A DNA stretch of 64,000 bases from positions 27,160,635 to 27,224,634 of the forward strand of contig NC_065921.1 of NCBI RefSeq assembly GCF_024586455.1, in the 5' to 3' direction. Under the pieces are notes generated by a model. It was not told the DNA's origin, searched no databases, and saw only the letters and a list, made by a program, of their open reading frames with translations. The stretch comes from Bactrocera neohumeralis. Taxonomy: Eukaryota > Arthropoda > Insecta > Diptera > Tephritidae. Within the stretch, counting starts at the first letter, position 1, and each line of letters begins with the position of its first letter. Of the stretch, positions 35,290 through 46,429 are shown piece after piece. A program made the position numbers and the translations under genes.

Positions 35290-35935
35290 ATACTTTTATC
35301 TTGAGTTTGATCGTTCAGTTTATATGGCTGATATATGCCATAGTTGTCCGATCTGTACAATTTCTTCGGAGATTGTAGCGATGTCTTAAAAAATAATCTG
35401 TGAGAAGTTTCGTGAAGATATCTCATCAAATTAAAAAGTTTTCCATACAACGTACAGATTTTGATCGTTAAGTTTATATGGCAGCTATATGCCATAGATG
35501 TCCGATCTGAACAATTTCTTCGGAGATTTTAGCGACTCCTTAAATAATAATCTGTGTAAAATTTCGTGAAGATATCGTGCCAAATAAAAAAGTTTTCCAT
35601 ACAAGGATAAGATTTTGATCGTTTAGTTTATTTGACAGCTATATGCTATAGTTGCCCGATCTAAACAATTTCTTCGGAGATTGTAGAGATGCCTTAAAAA
35701 ATAATCATTGCCAAATTTCGTGAAGACATCTCTTCAAATTAAAAAGTTTTCCATACAAGGACTTGAGTTTTATCCTTCAGTTTGTATGATAGCTATGTGC
35801 TATAATTGTCCGATCTAAACAATTTCTTCGGAGATTTTAGCGAAGCCTTAAATAATAATCTGTGTAAAATTTCGTGAAGATATCTCGTCAAATTAAACCT
35901 AATATACCCTATTCAGGGTATAAAAGTAACACTAC
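35290..35935. repeat. 154-bp tandem array, four units, with terminal hairpin
   Basis: Units begin near 35309, 35463, 35617 and 35771, an exact 154-bp spacing. Each has a 'gatcgttxagttta' start, 'gcyatagttgtccgatct', 'acaatttcttcggagatt' and 'aaatttcgtgaagatatct' blocks. After the last unit comes TATACCCTattcAGGGTATA (8-bp perfect arms). Tandem repeats of about 150 bp and an end hairpin are features of DINE-1/Helitron-type non-autonomous elements (family knowledge); no clear CTAG-type end was found. Confidence 0.8.
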
Positions 35936-36299
35936 TAAACAATAAGTTTAAAACATATAATATGTGCATGTGTGAGTGCGTGTAAATCGAATGAAGTCGA
36001 AACGTCAATACTTGTACGAATTACACACATTAACGCAAATATTTATGTATGACAGTTTGTAATTTATGGATATCAACGCCATAAAACCATATGCCCGTCG
36101 GCCTGTGTGTGTGTGTTGTTGTTGATGTTATTCTATAATTTTACATTTATTCCATTTTAAAGTGAATTTTTTTCAATACAATCATTGTTTACTCATTTTT
36201 CGCATAGTGATTTAATGATATGTCCATGAAACGACCCAACGATATTTGAATATAAACATATGTACACGCATACAAACATACATGTACATACATATATGA

Positions 36300-36758
36300 A
36301 AGTAGCGAAAAGTGCGAGCAAAATAAAGCCGAATGAAAGTAAGAAAAATTAAGTAGTGCAGCCGATTTGTGTATGTGTTCTTAACGATAAAAATAATAAA
36401 AAATAAAATATAATTACAACAGAACGCAGAACAAACCGCACAAAACGTTTAAAAAATAAGTGAAATACATACATACATAAATTTCGTAAGAAAAACCCAC
36501 AATTACATAAGTGAGTTTTTGCGAACATATTTCAATCGCTACAACAAAAATAATTAAAGTGAACAGCAGCATCCGTTAATCGGCAAACTAAAAAAGAAAA
36601 TCCAAACAACAACAAAATATCACAACAACTTGTGTTCAACAAAAAACGCGCTTTACACCAACAATTGCATTGCAATAAATTCGCCGTAATCGAAGCCATT
36701 TGATTATTTCACTTCGCTAACCGCATAAAAGGAAACAAAAACAAAAACATAAAAGAAA
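36300..36758 (+). promoter_or_regulatory. Galphao: Probable 5' UTR of G-alpha-o
   Basis: Very A-rich, CAA-rich sequence without long ORF that runs directly into the start codon context AAAAGAAAATGG at 36759. A possible donor (CATAA/GTGAGT, about 36509-36515) inside it would allow an alternative upstream exon. The transcription start was not determined. Confidence 0.45.
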
Positions 36759-36876
36759 ATGGGTTGCACAACATCAGCCGAGGAACGTGCAGCGCTCCAG
36801 CGTTCAAAGCAAATCGAAAAGAATCTCAAAGAGGATGGCATTCAGGCGGCAAAAGACATCAAACTCTTGCTACTGG
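36759..36876 (+). CDS. Galphao: G protein alpha-o subunit, first coding exon (partial gene)
   Basis: Encodes the first 39 residues and one base of the next codon: MGCTTSAEERAALQRSKQIE followed by KNLKEDGIQAAKDIKLLLL and G, then a donor G/GTAAGT at 36877. This is the N-terminal helix of the inhibitory-class G-alpha subunits. Gly2 is the myristoylation site and Cys3 the palmitoylation site. The intron position, just before the AGESGKST P-loop, is the usual one in Go/Gi genes. The protein couples seven-helix receptors to membrane signalling. Drosophila Go has alternative first exons (family knowledge); only one is seen here. I found no following exon in 36877-64000, so the gene continues beyond the window across a very long intron. 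Confidence 0.93.
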
Positions 36877-37239
36877 GTAAGTCTCAATAAAAATAAAAAA
36901 TATGTATAAGCTTAAAGAGTCATCCAAAAAACTAAAATCAAAGATTTCCACATGCTTGGTGACTCCATCTACAGGTTGATAAGTATTTTTTCCCACCTCT
37001 CTGATTATTTGCTCTAGTGACATTAAGTTCTTTTCACGTTTAGTTTTCTACAAAACATGTCTTTAGAACCCGACTACTTGGAACTACTCTGACCGCGCAT
37101 ACCATTTGTGTCAACTTATTGTTCCGATTTCCACCTTTTAACAGTTATTCTTCGCCCTAACATGCAAAGTCCACACATATTTCAAAAACAAAGGCACCCT
37201 AAAACTGTAGAATAGCAACGGGTCGGTGCTCCCGCATCC

Positions 37240-37700
37240 TCTTGTGTTCTACTACGAGATAGTTGGGTTTCGCGGAAGCTTGGTCAGCGCTGGGCCATCA
37301 CTAATACATGCGGTGTCGCAAATCCTTTTGGCACAAGGTCGAACGCCAAAGATCTGGCGATCTCTTTGCTATCAGTAAGACTAGCCTCTCCCTAGTTTTG
37401 GGGCTTTTAACGGGCCATTACTCTATTGGCGTCCACGCAGTAAGGCTGGGAATCCTACCAGACGCCGTCTGCAGAAGCTGTATGAAAGAAAATTAGGTGG
37501 AAACAACACAGCACTTCCTTCTTGACTGTCCCGCGTTTGAGAGGTCAAGACTTGGGAGCGCATACCTTCAGACATCCCACCGAGCTGGCGGGAACGGAAA
37601 TAAAACTCCTGTGCAAATTGTATTGGGAGATGGTGCCTTTTTAGGAACCGTCCGCCAGTTTATTGCGGTGTCTTCCAAGCCGGGATCACAGCATTAAAAA
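37240..37700 (+). mobile_element. LINE (Jockey-like) ORF2 C-terminal fragment in G-alpha-o intron 1
   Basis: Reads WHKVERQRSGDLFAISKTSL then LVLGLLTGHYSIGVHAVRLG, CRSCMKEN, a stop at 37494-37496, and VETTQHFLLDCPAFERSRLG. This is the LTGHxxIGxHAxRLG plus CCHC-like tail of Jockey-type ORF2. The single stop and otherwise open readings (37308-37496, 37497-37697) suggest a relatively young copy. It is the C-terminus of the family whose RNase H part lies at 40320-41330. Confidence 0.85.
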
Positions 37701-37769
37701 ATAATAATGTGCTCACAACAAGAAATATATTAACCAAACGGTTTGGGGGTCTCTCATCCAGAGCTGTTG

Positions 37770-37998
37770 TTTAGTTTTCATTGGGGTCGTTCTTTACGTG
37801 GCGGACCCAAACCCACCGCAAAACCCTGAACACGCCTTCAAACGGATGTTCTTTGACTACCAAGGGGATACCTTGTCTGAGACTGGAAGTCATGAGATAC
37901 TTGAGCCATATGTAAAAGAATCATTTCTGGCCACTCCCTAGCGAATGGCGATCAGAAAACTTTCCTCACTTGCGTGAACTTCTACACATGACTCTTGA
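37770..37998. repeat. Dispersed repeat R3, copy 2
   Basis: Begins 'cattggggtcgttctttacgtggcgg' and ends 'cttgcgtgaacttctacacatgactc'. Directly followed by the minus-strand LINE fragment at 38000-38400. Matches 19110-19305 and 62925-63145. Confidence 0.75.
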
Positions 37999-37999
37999 G

Positions 38000-38400
38000 A
38001 TGTTGTAGGACGGGGATGATGAGTGACTTGTAGCATTTGGTCTTCCAAAAAGGACTTAACTTCTCAATTGCCTACTCATTTCGTAATACCTATTGGCTAA
38101 AATTATTCTGCGTTGGATTTCGAGGCTGACGCTGTTGTTGGTCTTAATGCTGGTTTCAATATAGAGGAAAGTATCTACGACTTCGATGTTATGACCGTCA
38201 ACAGTGACGTAGGAGCCAAGTCGCGAATGCGACAACTGTTTCTTTGATTACAAAAGATATTACGTCTTACCCCCATTTACTATGAGATTCATTTGCGTCA
38301 CTTTTTTGTCCAAACTTTAGAAAGCACAACTAACAGCGCGGTTGTTATGGCTACAGATATCGACCTTGAAATCACTTGAGGAAAGTGCCGCTATAACAAT
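38000..38400 (-). mobile_element. LINE reverse transcriptase fragment (RTE-like), minus strand
   Basis: Minus-strand pieces match the block after the YADD region of an insect 'endonuclease-reverse transcriptase' LINE: the KxxLLSS/SHSRLGS(Y)VTVDGHN, VVDTFLYIET and LINS(K)TNNS pieces, then a KSLIIPVLQ-like end. It has the same text as 53440-53760 and 62340-62640 with changes. Frameshifted and truncated at both ends. The clade assignment (RTE-like) is from memory. Confidence 0.65.
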
Positions 38401-38569
38401 AACGATTCCTCAACAGCAGCCGATTGCCACCAACCAAATTCTTCTCCTTAAAATAGTTTTTATCTCTATAGCTTCTCCCTAGTTCTGACCTAACATGGTT
38501 CTGTCCTTTATTCCAGAGTGTAGTTTTCGTTGTAGTTGAAGTAGCGTTGTTAAAAATTATACAAATATT

Positions 38570-38655
38570 TTTGTAGTACGTAGAGTTGACGGTCCTTCAT
38601 CGTATAAATTCCGTATCTGTTCCGTTTACCCATTTCCACTACAGCCAGTAATATA
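38570..38655 (+). repeat. Hairpin-core dispersed repeat, weak copy
   Basis: 'tagagttgacggtccttcatcgtataaattccgtatctgttccg' matches the family in order, but the hairpin arms are degraded. Confidence 0.4.
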
Positions 38656-38854
38656 TTACTTTTTACTCGGCCAAGGTTTGTTATTTTGAAGATCTAATTC
38701 TGTTTGAATCGTTGAAACAACCAACCTTGTTCAAATGAGACCACACCTATAATTCTTCACCTTAAAATAGTTTTATTCCGTTATCGATAGCATAACTCTG
38801 GTTCTGATCTTCAGGAGAGTAAAAATAGTTATGTTGAAAACACTCGTTTTTCGT

Positions 38855-38965
38855 CGTTGTTGTTGGTGTAGCGGCAAAATTGTGGCAAGTTAACTGTCTT
38901 CGGCCGGATAAAAATCCGGGTCCAATTCGTTTACTTAGACCCGACTGCCGTGGGAACAGTCTCGT
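38855..38965 (+). repeat. Hairpin-core dispersed repeat (CCGGATaaaaATCCGG)
   Basis: Perfect arms at 38904-38909 and 38914-38919, after 'gttgttgttggtgtagcggca' and before 'gtttacttagacccgactgccgtgggaac'. It starts with the same GTT-rich lead found at antisense LINE 3' ends. Confidence 0.75.
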
Positions 38966-40315
38966 TTTTGTCGTTGTGGGTAGCGGCAAAGGTCACCGAA
39001 TTAAACGAAATACACGATTATCGAGTCATTCTATCATCAATTGATAATATTCAATTATCCTTGATCCACTTCTCTTGTTTCGCCAACAAAACTGTACGCC
39101 ATAAAAAATTTTCCGGAAAAATATGCTTTTGAAGCTTTAAGCTAAAAATACGTTTACAATATTTTGCCTCTATTCAAATGCATAGCAACGTTTCTTCGCA
39201 AAATTCCGATTATTGTGGTTCATTGTTGTAGTAAGCCCCCTCCCCCCTCTCCATTGTATCGTACATCGTGTTTATGTTTGAAAGGAACGTGTAATTGCTA
39301 GAAAAGTAATAACATACTCAGTAAATTTGATGTTGTTTCTATTTTTGCCATTTTCGTTGACAACGTGGTTGTTGCTATTGTGCTTTTCTAGTAGTTTTCC
39401 ACCAGTAAATCGCTTTTAATCCTCCGCTCCATGAATGTCATTTGACAAGCCAACGAAAATACCGTTATATATATGTAAGTACTTTTGTGTGTGTGTGTGT
39501 ATGTTTGATTGAAGGAGCACTTGTTTGAATATTTCGTTCGTGCCGATGTGTGTGTGTGTGTATGGTGTCTACGATTGTCTATATTATGCCCTAAACTGCA
39601 GCAAATACGAGCCTACTATCGGCCCACTTCCTCTGTTGCTTTCATTTTGTCTATTTTTTGTGTGCAACTCTGGCAGGCAAAATCGTTGTCTGGCGTTCCG
39701 ACAACATTGTAGAAAGTTGCTGCAACACACACACACGCCCACAGCTAAACACACACGTGCTTGTTCAACAGAAGGAAATTCCTTCCACTTGCCTGATTGC
39801 AATGCAACTCACTTCCGCTCACTCACCACCGACCAGTCGCCAAAATCGCCTGCATTTTGTGCAAAAATACACATATATGTATATACATGTGTGTGTATGT
39901 GTGAGTGTGTTTACTAAGGCATACGGTAACTCCCACTTGTCGAACTCTAAGTACTCGTTGCACTCGGCGAACTGTCGTCTTTAATGCGAGCGACTTGTTT
40001 CCGCGCGTGTGGGTGAGTGCAGCAATATCCAACCCAATTGGAAATTTGACATTTCTGGTTCAAAAAGTTATCGTGAGAGTAAAATTGTATTTACGCGGTT
40101 ACATGGAGTTCACGGCTCCAAAAAAAAACGATTTTCTTATTGTCTTATTCTAGTTCTATAACATCTCTAGATGTCTTGTCCTCAATGATCAAGTTGATCC
40201 GTGGAATAGTTTTCGAGTTACAGGCTTGAAAAGTAGCGAGCTCGAGGTCAGCTTTATAGTCAAAACCTTTCTCGAAACTGTGTTTTCAACTTCTGTTGAC
40301 AAGATTGTCCGCAGA
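38966..40315. other. No gene recognised; (GT)n/(CA)n-rich intronic or intergenic DNA
   Basis: Microsatellites at about 39485-39503, 39548-39561 and 39726-39736. The overlapping open readings on both strands here have no family signature. Confidence 0.45.
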
Positions 40316-40319
40316 CACT

Positions 40320-41330
40320 GCTCCAAATGACAGCAGAAGGGTGTGGCAGAGGTAAGGTAATCTCTTACCAGCGAATGAAAGAATTAAGAGATGTAATACC
40401 AATGACTCTTCTCCCAAGAGACAGCATTGCCAAAAGGGTAAACTTCACCAAGAAGTTCAAGGCTATCCTTAGCAGTAAGGCTGAATGGAATGATTCCACT
40501 CTCAAGCTACTTATGCTTAGGGATAGTACTATCCAGTGGTACACCGACGGCTTGTAAACGTCGGCGCGATTGGTGCAGGAGTCGCAGGACCACACACTAA
40601 ACTCTCTATACTTATTGGAAGTTTTCCGAGCACTTTTCAAACAAAAGTCTTTGCCATAAGTCGAAGCTTTAAAATAAACATCCAACGCAATTAACGCATA
40701 ACCATACTTAGCGACAGTCAAGCGGCACTTAAAGCAATGCCTGCCTATGAGATCAAATCGACTGAATAGTATAGTCGGAACGTAACCAAGTATAACAGGA
40801 AATGAACTGACTAATGAGATCGCTGCCTTCGCAGCATCCACCAATATGGTATGACCTGAACTCTTCATCGCGGTGGGTCCTCATACCATAAAGGAGCTGC
40901 TCCGCAAGGAAGAAGTAGGTAGGTGTTATTGATGGGATATAACCTCAGTAGGTTTAAATATATAATCAATCTCCCTAGGGACAAACTCGGGCTACTTGTC
41001 GCATTCTAAACTGGCCCCTCTATAAGCTCAAAGAAGCATTATATAACATAGAGAAAAGGAAGCTTCAATTATGCAAATTGACGGTTCTGCGAAAAAGTTA
41101 AGAGAAGCCTGAATGGAACTTCAGAAAAAAATACTAATTGAAAAGCAAGCAGATGCAGATAGGAAGCCCTGGGATCCATCTTTCCAAATAGAGATCACAT
41201 CGCCTTACTAGCACCTAGCAGTATTTTGGAATTTATCAATATGCTGGGGCTAGGTGGGTCTTTAAGAGAGGCCACAATAGACCCAAGGTCTGATACCATA
41301 CGTGACCTATTCTTCAACTAATGTTAATAG
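40320..41330 (+). mobile_element. LINE (Jockey-like) RNase H region, decayed
   Basis: In shifted frames: FKAILSSKAEWNDSTLKLL, IQWYTDGSKTSAxIGAGVA (first RNase H Asp), PHTKLSILIGSF, AISRSFKIN and TILSDSQAALKAMPAYEIKS (the LSDSQAAL Asp motif), then LPRDKLGLLVAF..TG, the start of the LTGH block. Several stops are present and the end is scrambled. The 167-residue minus-strand reading at 40365-40868 is antisense to this domain. Same family as 1-276. Confidence 0.85.
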
Positions 41331-42575
41331 CAGACCGTTACTTGGATTTTGACTAAGCGTCAGCTGTCAATTGTCAATTGTTAGCTGTAATTTTTCTAAA
41401 AAAAATCAACAATGATGCCATATTTGTCCCATTCTTCTTAATTGTTATTATTCACACCGCCACCATATTCCAACAGGGTTAATTATCATGCATACTGCAT
41501 TCAACGGTGTGTACATATTTAAATGGAAATCACTGTAGCGGAGACTAAATTCTAAATTGCACAACCGAGACGACGACGACGTATCGTTAAATAGGCATCT
41601 ACCAACGGCAGCAGAGCAAAATCGAGTTCACAACAACAACGAACACTCAACTGTCTCGTTACAACTACCGGTGTTACCTGCATATGCACATGGCTACCCT
41701 CTTGAGTGGGCGGCACTGGTTGCTTCTCTTGCACGTACACCAAATTGTGGCGCTCTCCACCCTCTCCTTCAGGCTTGTTTGCTTACGTTGTTTGTTTTAA
41801 CTGTTGCAACTGAATTTTTTTAATGTCATTTCTTGTTGTTGACGTTGCTGCTGCATTGTAACCTTCTTGACAACAACAACAACCATTACATACATTATAA
41901 ATGTATAGGGCTTTACTACGCCTAGTAATTGTTCGCGCTCGAACAGGGTAAAACTTATCGGCGACGATGACTGAAATAAAAACAAAAACAATAACGACAA
42001 AAAAGAAATAACAAAAACAAGTGTTAAATAGTGCAGATGAGGCAGGATAAGCAACTTATTTTTTTTTTTTGGTGCTTTTGCTTTATAGTTTGTCACATAG
42101 TCGTCTTCTCCTCGATGTTGAAGTGTTGGACCCGAGGCGCGTTAAGCGCTCTTCACGCTATTTTGAATGATTTACATGTACCTAAGTATGATATTTACAA
42201 GGGCGGTCAGATAAATTGCAAGATGAGATAGATCTTCTGTGGTATTCTCTTTATTTAATACAGAACTCTTAGCTCAGTTCGGTCTTTAAAGTAGAAATAG
42301 CTCTTCAAAGTATTGTAATCTGAGATAAAATGATGATATTTATAACCTAATACCGCTTGTGAACTTCAAAAATAAAGTCGAAGTGCACATATGTACCTGT
42401 TTTCTCTTTGTGAGCGGCCCATATTTCTTTAACTATTACAAAAAATCACAAAGGACGTCTATTTTACATGAAACCGAAACAGTTAAAAAGTCATGGTTTT
42501 TCCTATTTTTTCGGCCAAGTGTCTTAGATTTTGTTGTTTAGTATTGTATGTGTTTGTGTGAAGTCTTTTACCTAG
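41331..42575. other. No gene recognised
   Basis: GACGACGAC, CAACAACAA and poly-T short runs. Readings at 41557-42096 on both strands lack any family signature. Confidence 0.4.
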
Positions 42576-42579
42576 AAAA

Positions 42580-43212
42580 AATGGCACGATGACTTGACGC
42601 AGGATCATCCAAGAAGATGAGATCGTTTATTTGCGAAAAGTACTCTTCAAATGAGGGTGTTAAATATTCCGCCAGCATTTGCTGAAACTTAATTGCGTTT
42701 ACTGTTCCATCTAATAGAGCCAGTCTTCCAAGTACATGGTAAGAAAAGCATCCCCAAACAATTCGGCTACCTCCCTGCTTAACCGTTCTTCGGACGCATT
42801 CTTCGCTTTAGCGTTCATCAGTTTCTCTCCTTACGTACGATATTCCACATAATCTGTTGAACTTGAACTCGTCAGAGAAGATTACTTTCTGCCAATCGAC
42901 TTCAGTCTAGCTTTGGTGCTTTTTAGCTCACCGGAGGCGTTGTTGAAGCAATTTCTTGATCAAAAGTGGTTTTTTGCGGGTCGTCGAGCGTTCAAACCAG
43001 TATCCCAGAGCCTGTTTCGTACAGTTCTAGCAGTGATATCGGTTTTAATATCTTCTATGATCTTCATCCTGATGTCCTCAGTGGTTTTGAATCGATCATT
43101 TAAGCTAATGTGTTCTATTTGCCGATCCTTCCCAGAAGATGTTTTCTTTGCTGCTCCTGAGCCCGGTTTTTTACTTAGAGACCGACTCTTTTGATATTTG
43201 AGTTGTCGGATC
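42580..43212 (-). mobile_element. Tc1-like transposase relic (minus strand), 5'-truncated
   Basis: From 43214 downward: SRSLSKKPGSGAAKKTSSGK, then RQIEHISLNDRFKTTEDIR and ITARTVRNRLWDTGLNARRP, the second HTH of Tc1 transposases. Across a frameshift come QKVIFSDEFKFNRLCGISYV-like sequence (first Asp), VWGCFSYHVLGRLALLDGTV and FQQMLAEYLTPSFEEY. The first HTH is missing because the Tc1 sequence starts abruptly within the mariner at 43216. The C-terminal catalytic part is incomplete. Confidence 0.8.
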
Positions 43213-43920
43213 ATAATTCCGGCCTCTTTTTACGAATAGCTTAGCGCAAACGACACATAACACTCAAATAGTATTTCTTGTTGACAGTTTGGCCGGTCGG
43301 AAGGGATTCGGAGTGCAACACAGCTCGATAATCGAAGAAAACTGTCACCATAACCTTGACTTTCGACCTGCTTGACGTGGTGTTTTCGGCTTCGGCTCAC
43401 CTTTGTCACGATATTCGTCCGATTGAACTTCTGTTTTCGGGTCATAAGCATAGATCCAAGATTCATCGCTAGTAATAACACGTTTGATGGCATCCTGGTA
43501 GTCGGAGAGCATTGTTTTACAGACGTTAACGCGACACTGTTTTCCGAAAAAACTGAGTCATTTTGGAACTAATCGTGTTTTCACTTTTGTTGGTCCCAAA
43601 TAATCTTTCAAATGGTTTTCACTGATACTTCGGATTTTTTCAAAATGCCAGTAAGATATCTGTCTGCTAATCGTCGATGCTCAAGCACCAATTCCTTTAT
43701 TTTATTGACGTCTTGATCATCAGTTAACGTTGATGACCGGCCTGGTCATGGCTCGTCGTCAACGTGTTCCAAAAACACTTGCTCGCGACAAAGAATTATC
43801 ACCGAAGGCCTTTTCCAACATTCTGAACGTTTCGGCACCAGCCAGAAATTTGATTCCGCCCACCAAAAAATTAATCGAACTTCTTTGTAGAATAATTTCA
43901 GTTGTTAAAGCTGAATAGAA
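43213..43920 (-). mobile_element. Mariner transposase relic (minus strand), cut by the Tc1 sequence
   Basis: Minus-strand blocks: LTDDQDVNKIKELVLEHRRL, TGILKKSEVSVKTI, LLAMNLGSMLMTRKQKF (usual GDESWVYAYDxET, first Asp region), VESQGYGDSFLRLSSCVALR (shifted frame of VTVFFDYRAVLHSESLP), and VKKRPELW-like sequence read to 'aggccggaattatg' at about 43216-43230, where Tc1 sequence replaces the rest. Same subfamily as 10967-11795. Confidence 0.8.
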
Positions 43921-44698
43921 CAACCGCGAGTCGAACTAACCTGGTCTGCCGCTTTATAAAAAGATATATACATATATATTTATTTGCCTGTATGTGCGGC
44001 GCTTACTTTGAGAGCAATTACCGCTAAATCGGTACAGCTTTGTTCTAAGCATAAATAAATTATGTAACAATGGCTTCCATGTGTCAGTATGTGTGTTGTA
44101 GCTACCAACACAGCAAATGTAAATGCCAAGGATAGGTCTGCCAGCAATTTTTTTGCATGTTAATGCAATCAATAAATTAAATTAATTTGGCTTAGATGAG
44201 CAATTTGCCTTTCTCATTTGGTAAGCATGTCGTTAGGCGGAAGAAATAGTGCTTATGCTTGCCTTAATATGCCGTTAGAGGCTTTGCTGTGGAAATAGTA
44301 GTAGAGTTTATGTATGGATGAATATTACCGTAAGGGCACACTGCATTGGTTTGTGTATAATCTATAAACTGACATAACTAAGCCGTAATCTAAGATACAA
44401 AACTGTTATTTGGTACAACGAATCGCAATAATGAGAGGCACCTGTGGTTTGAGAATTTTTATAAAGTAGGCGTGGACGGAGGATATCCAATAGGTTTTAT
44501 GTATGTATACTATCTCCCGACAATTCAAGCTATATCACCCAAATTTTCACAAGACAAATCATTTTGGACAGCTCTTGCGACAGCGTGAAAATAGGTGAAA
44601 TCGAATGATAACCACGCCCATCTCAATCCACATATAATGTTAAAAACTACTAAAAGCGCGATAAATAAATAACTAAATAAGCCAAAGGCATGAAATTT

Positions 44699-44781
44699 CA
44701 CACCGAGGATTATGCAAGAGGTCCTTAAATCCGAAATTCCACACCGAGGATTATGCAAGAGGTCCTTAAATCCAAAATTGT
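44699..44781. repeat. Tandem duplication, 41 bp x 2
   Basis: CACCGAGGATTATGCAAGAG followed by GTCCTTAAATCC occurs at 44701 and again at 44742 with near identity. It lies in a longer repeat-like stretch (44520-45350) with 'gaaatcggataagaaccacgcc' and 'agcccccatata' phrases, common in fly dispersed repeats. Confidence 0.8.
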
Positions 44782-45360
44782 ACAATGGGCGTGACACCTC
44801 CAACCCTTCTTTGAAATCACATATATCCGGATCTACTTTACTTTAGGTTTATTTTCAAATTTCCATTTTACTTTGCTAAAGTGGCCGAAATCGGATAAGA
44901 ACCACGCCTACTTCCCATATAACACAATTTTAAATTCCATCTTATTCATTCACTTTCTCGAATACAAATCAAGAACCAATCAATATATCCGTCTAATATT
45001 ACAGTATCGCCTTTGTGGTATGTGCTAACTTATAACTAAAAATTGTGCAACAGTTGACTTTTTGCCCAAAAATCGATCAATATGTGAGAAATATAATTGA
45101 ATTGTATATCAAAAATGGTTTGAATCGGGTCAATATTTCTTTTAGCCCCCATATACCTAATAGAAAGTTCTTCGAATTTCTGACTGACTTTATACCGCAT
45201 ATATCGGCAAATATGTGAGTTATCTTAATAAAATTGAGAGATTGTTTTTTAATAACGGCGGATCCTTGCGTCTAAAATGGATAAAATCGGGTAAAAACTT
45301 GCCCTAGCCCCCATATAGCTAAAATTAGGATTTTCAAACATCTGGGTGGACTTTACTGGT

Positions 45361-45565
45361 GTTGTTGTTGTTGTAAATGGTACCTAATCTCCGTTTGAAT
45401 GGTAAAGACTAGAAAAGTTGTCATCGAGGTCATCTAACGGTAGGCAGAAGAAACGCACTGTCGGTGGTCGGACCATAGGGAGAGAGGTTTAAGATGAGTA
45501 GGGTTAGCAGGGCATGCAAAAAGAGGTGGCTGCGTGATGTCGTGCGGGGCTCGTTGCACGGTGTA
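45361..45565 (-). mobile_element. LINE 3' end, antisense, starting at (GTT)n
   Basis: Starts GTTGTTGTTGTTG at 45361, the complement of a (CAA)n 3' tail. The minus strand then encodes LFACPANPTHLKPLSLWSDH, the conserved C-terminus also found at 27660-27965 and 33930-34100. Upstream plus-coordinates continue for a short distance before the TTAA element. Confidence 0.75.
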
Positions 45566-45711
45566 CATATGTTTGATATGTCGAGGTCCAGAACGAGGCT
45601 GCGCAAGGGTTACTCTCGATTCTGGCGGCAACTCGAGCTCGTCGTCTGCAATGGGTGGTAGTTTGACACCAAGTACGCCATTCACTGAGAGGGAGCCGGT
45701 AAAGGTGTTAA

Positions 45712-46414
45712 GGGGGTATTCTGATCCAGAAGCATAAATTTCAGGTAGTTTTTAAAGTGTCGTCAAAAAAAAGCAATTAATATTTTTACCATCCATTTTT
45801 TTATTAGTTATTTGTTAATTTTAGAAGAGTACAGAAAAAAATTAAAAACTAAAAAAAGTAAAAAATTTCAAAAGTTATGAGCTGACGAAGTGGGGGGCCT
45901 CTAAAAATTTCCACGTGACCATACCCATGATTTCAACCCTCCTAGTTATCTGAAACCAAAAAAAAAAAGATTATTAATCTAAAAAGTGGAAAAGCGAAAA
46001 GTGGAAAATTTTTTTTTCACAAAATGGCGACTGCCTGAAAAAAAGTTTTTTCGATCAATTTTTCTGACTATTTCGAATTTTTTAAAAATAATAAAAATAA
46101 TTTGGGGAACGGGCTAGTTCCAACCATAGACAAGCATATAAAGAAGACTCTTTAAAAATTTCAAGTAAATCGGTCCAGTAGAACCTGAGAAATCGTGGGT
46201 AACGTTCCGAAAAAAGTCAGCTTTGAGAAAAACGCGTTTAAAGTTTAGAAGACAATTCTAGTGAACACGGACGCCACGTCACAAAATCGGCTATATCTCC
46301 GAAAATAAGTCGAATTTTGAAAAATCCTTCCAAGGTCATATTTTTGAAAGTCCAAACTTTCGAGATATCCATAAAAAAATCGATTTTTTCAAAATCCTAG
46401 ACAAGAATATCACC
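45712..46414. mobile_element. MITE of 703 bp flanked by TTAA
   Basis: TTAA stands at 45708-45711 and 46415-46418. The ends are imperfect inverted repeats: GGGGGTATTCTGATCCAGAA against GGTGATATTCTTGTCTAGGA read inward from the right. The interior is non-coding and AT-rich, with 'aaaaaatcgattttttc' near the right end. TTAA target duplication is used by piggyBac and Kolobok-type elements (family knowledge); which of these mobilised this MITE is not determined. Confidence 0.75.
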
Positions 46415-46429
46415 TTAATGGTCCACTGT

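Noticed and set aside
39525..40032. ORFs of 108-130 codons with Cys/Val and His/Thr runs
   Set aside because: Translations of GT/CA microsatellites.
40365..40868. 167-codon minus-strand ORF
   Set aside because: Antisense to a clear LINE RNase H domain (YTDGSKTS, LSDSQAALKA) on the plus strand.
42580..43920. A single long transposase gene on the minus strand
   Set aside because: The first half matches mariner and the second half Tc1, with a sharp switch near 43213; they are two elements.
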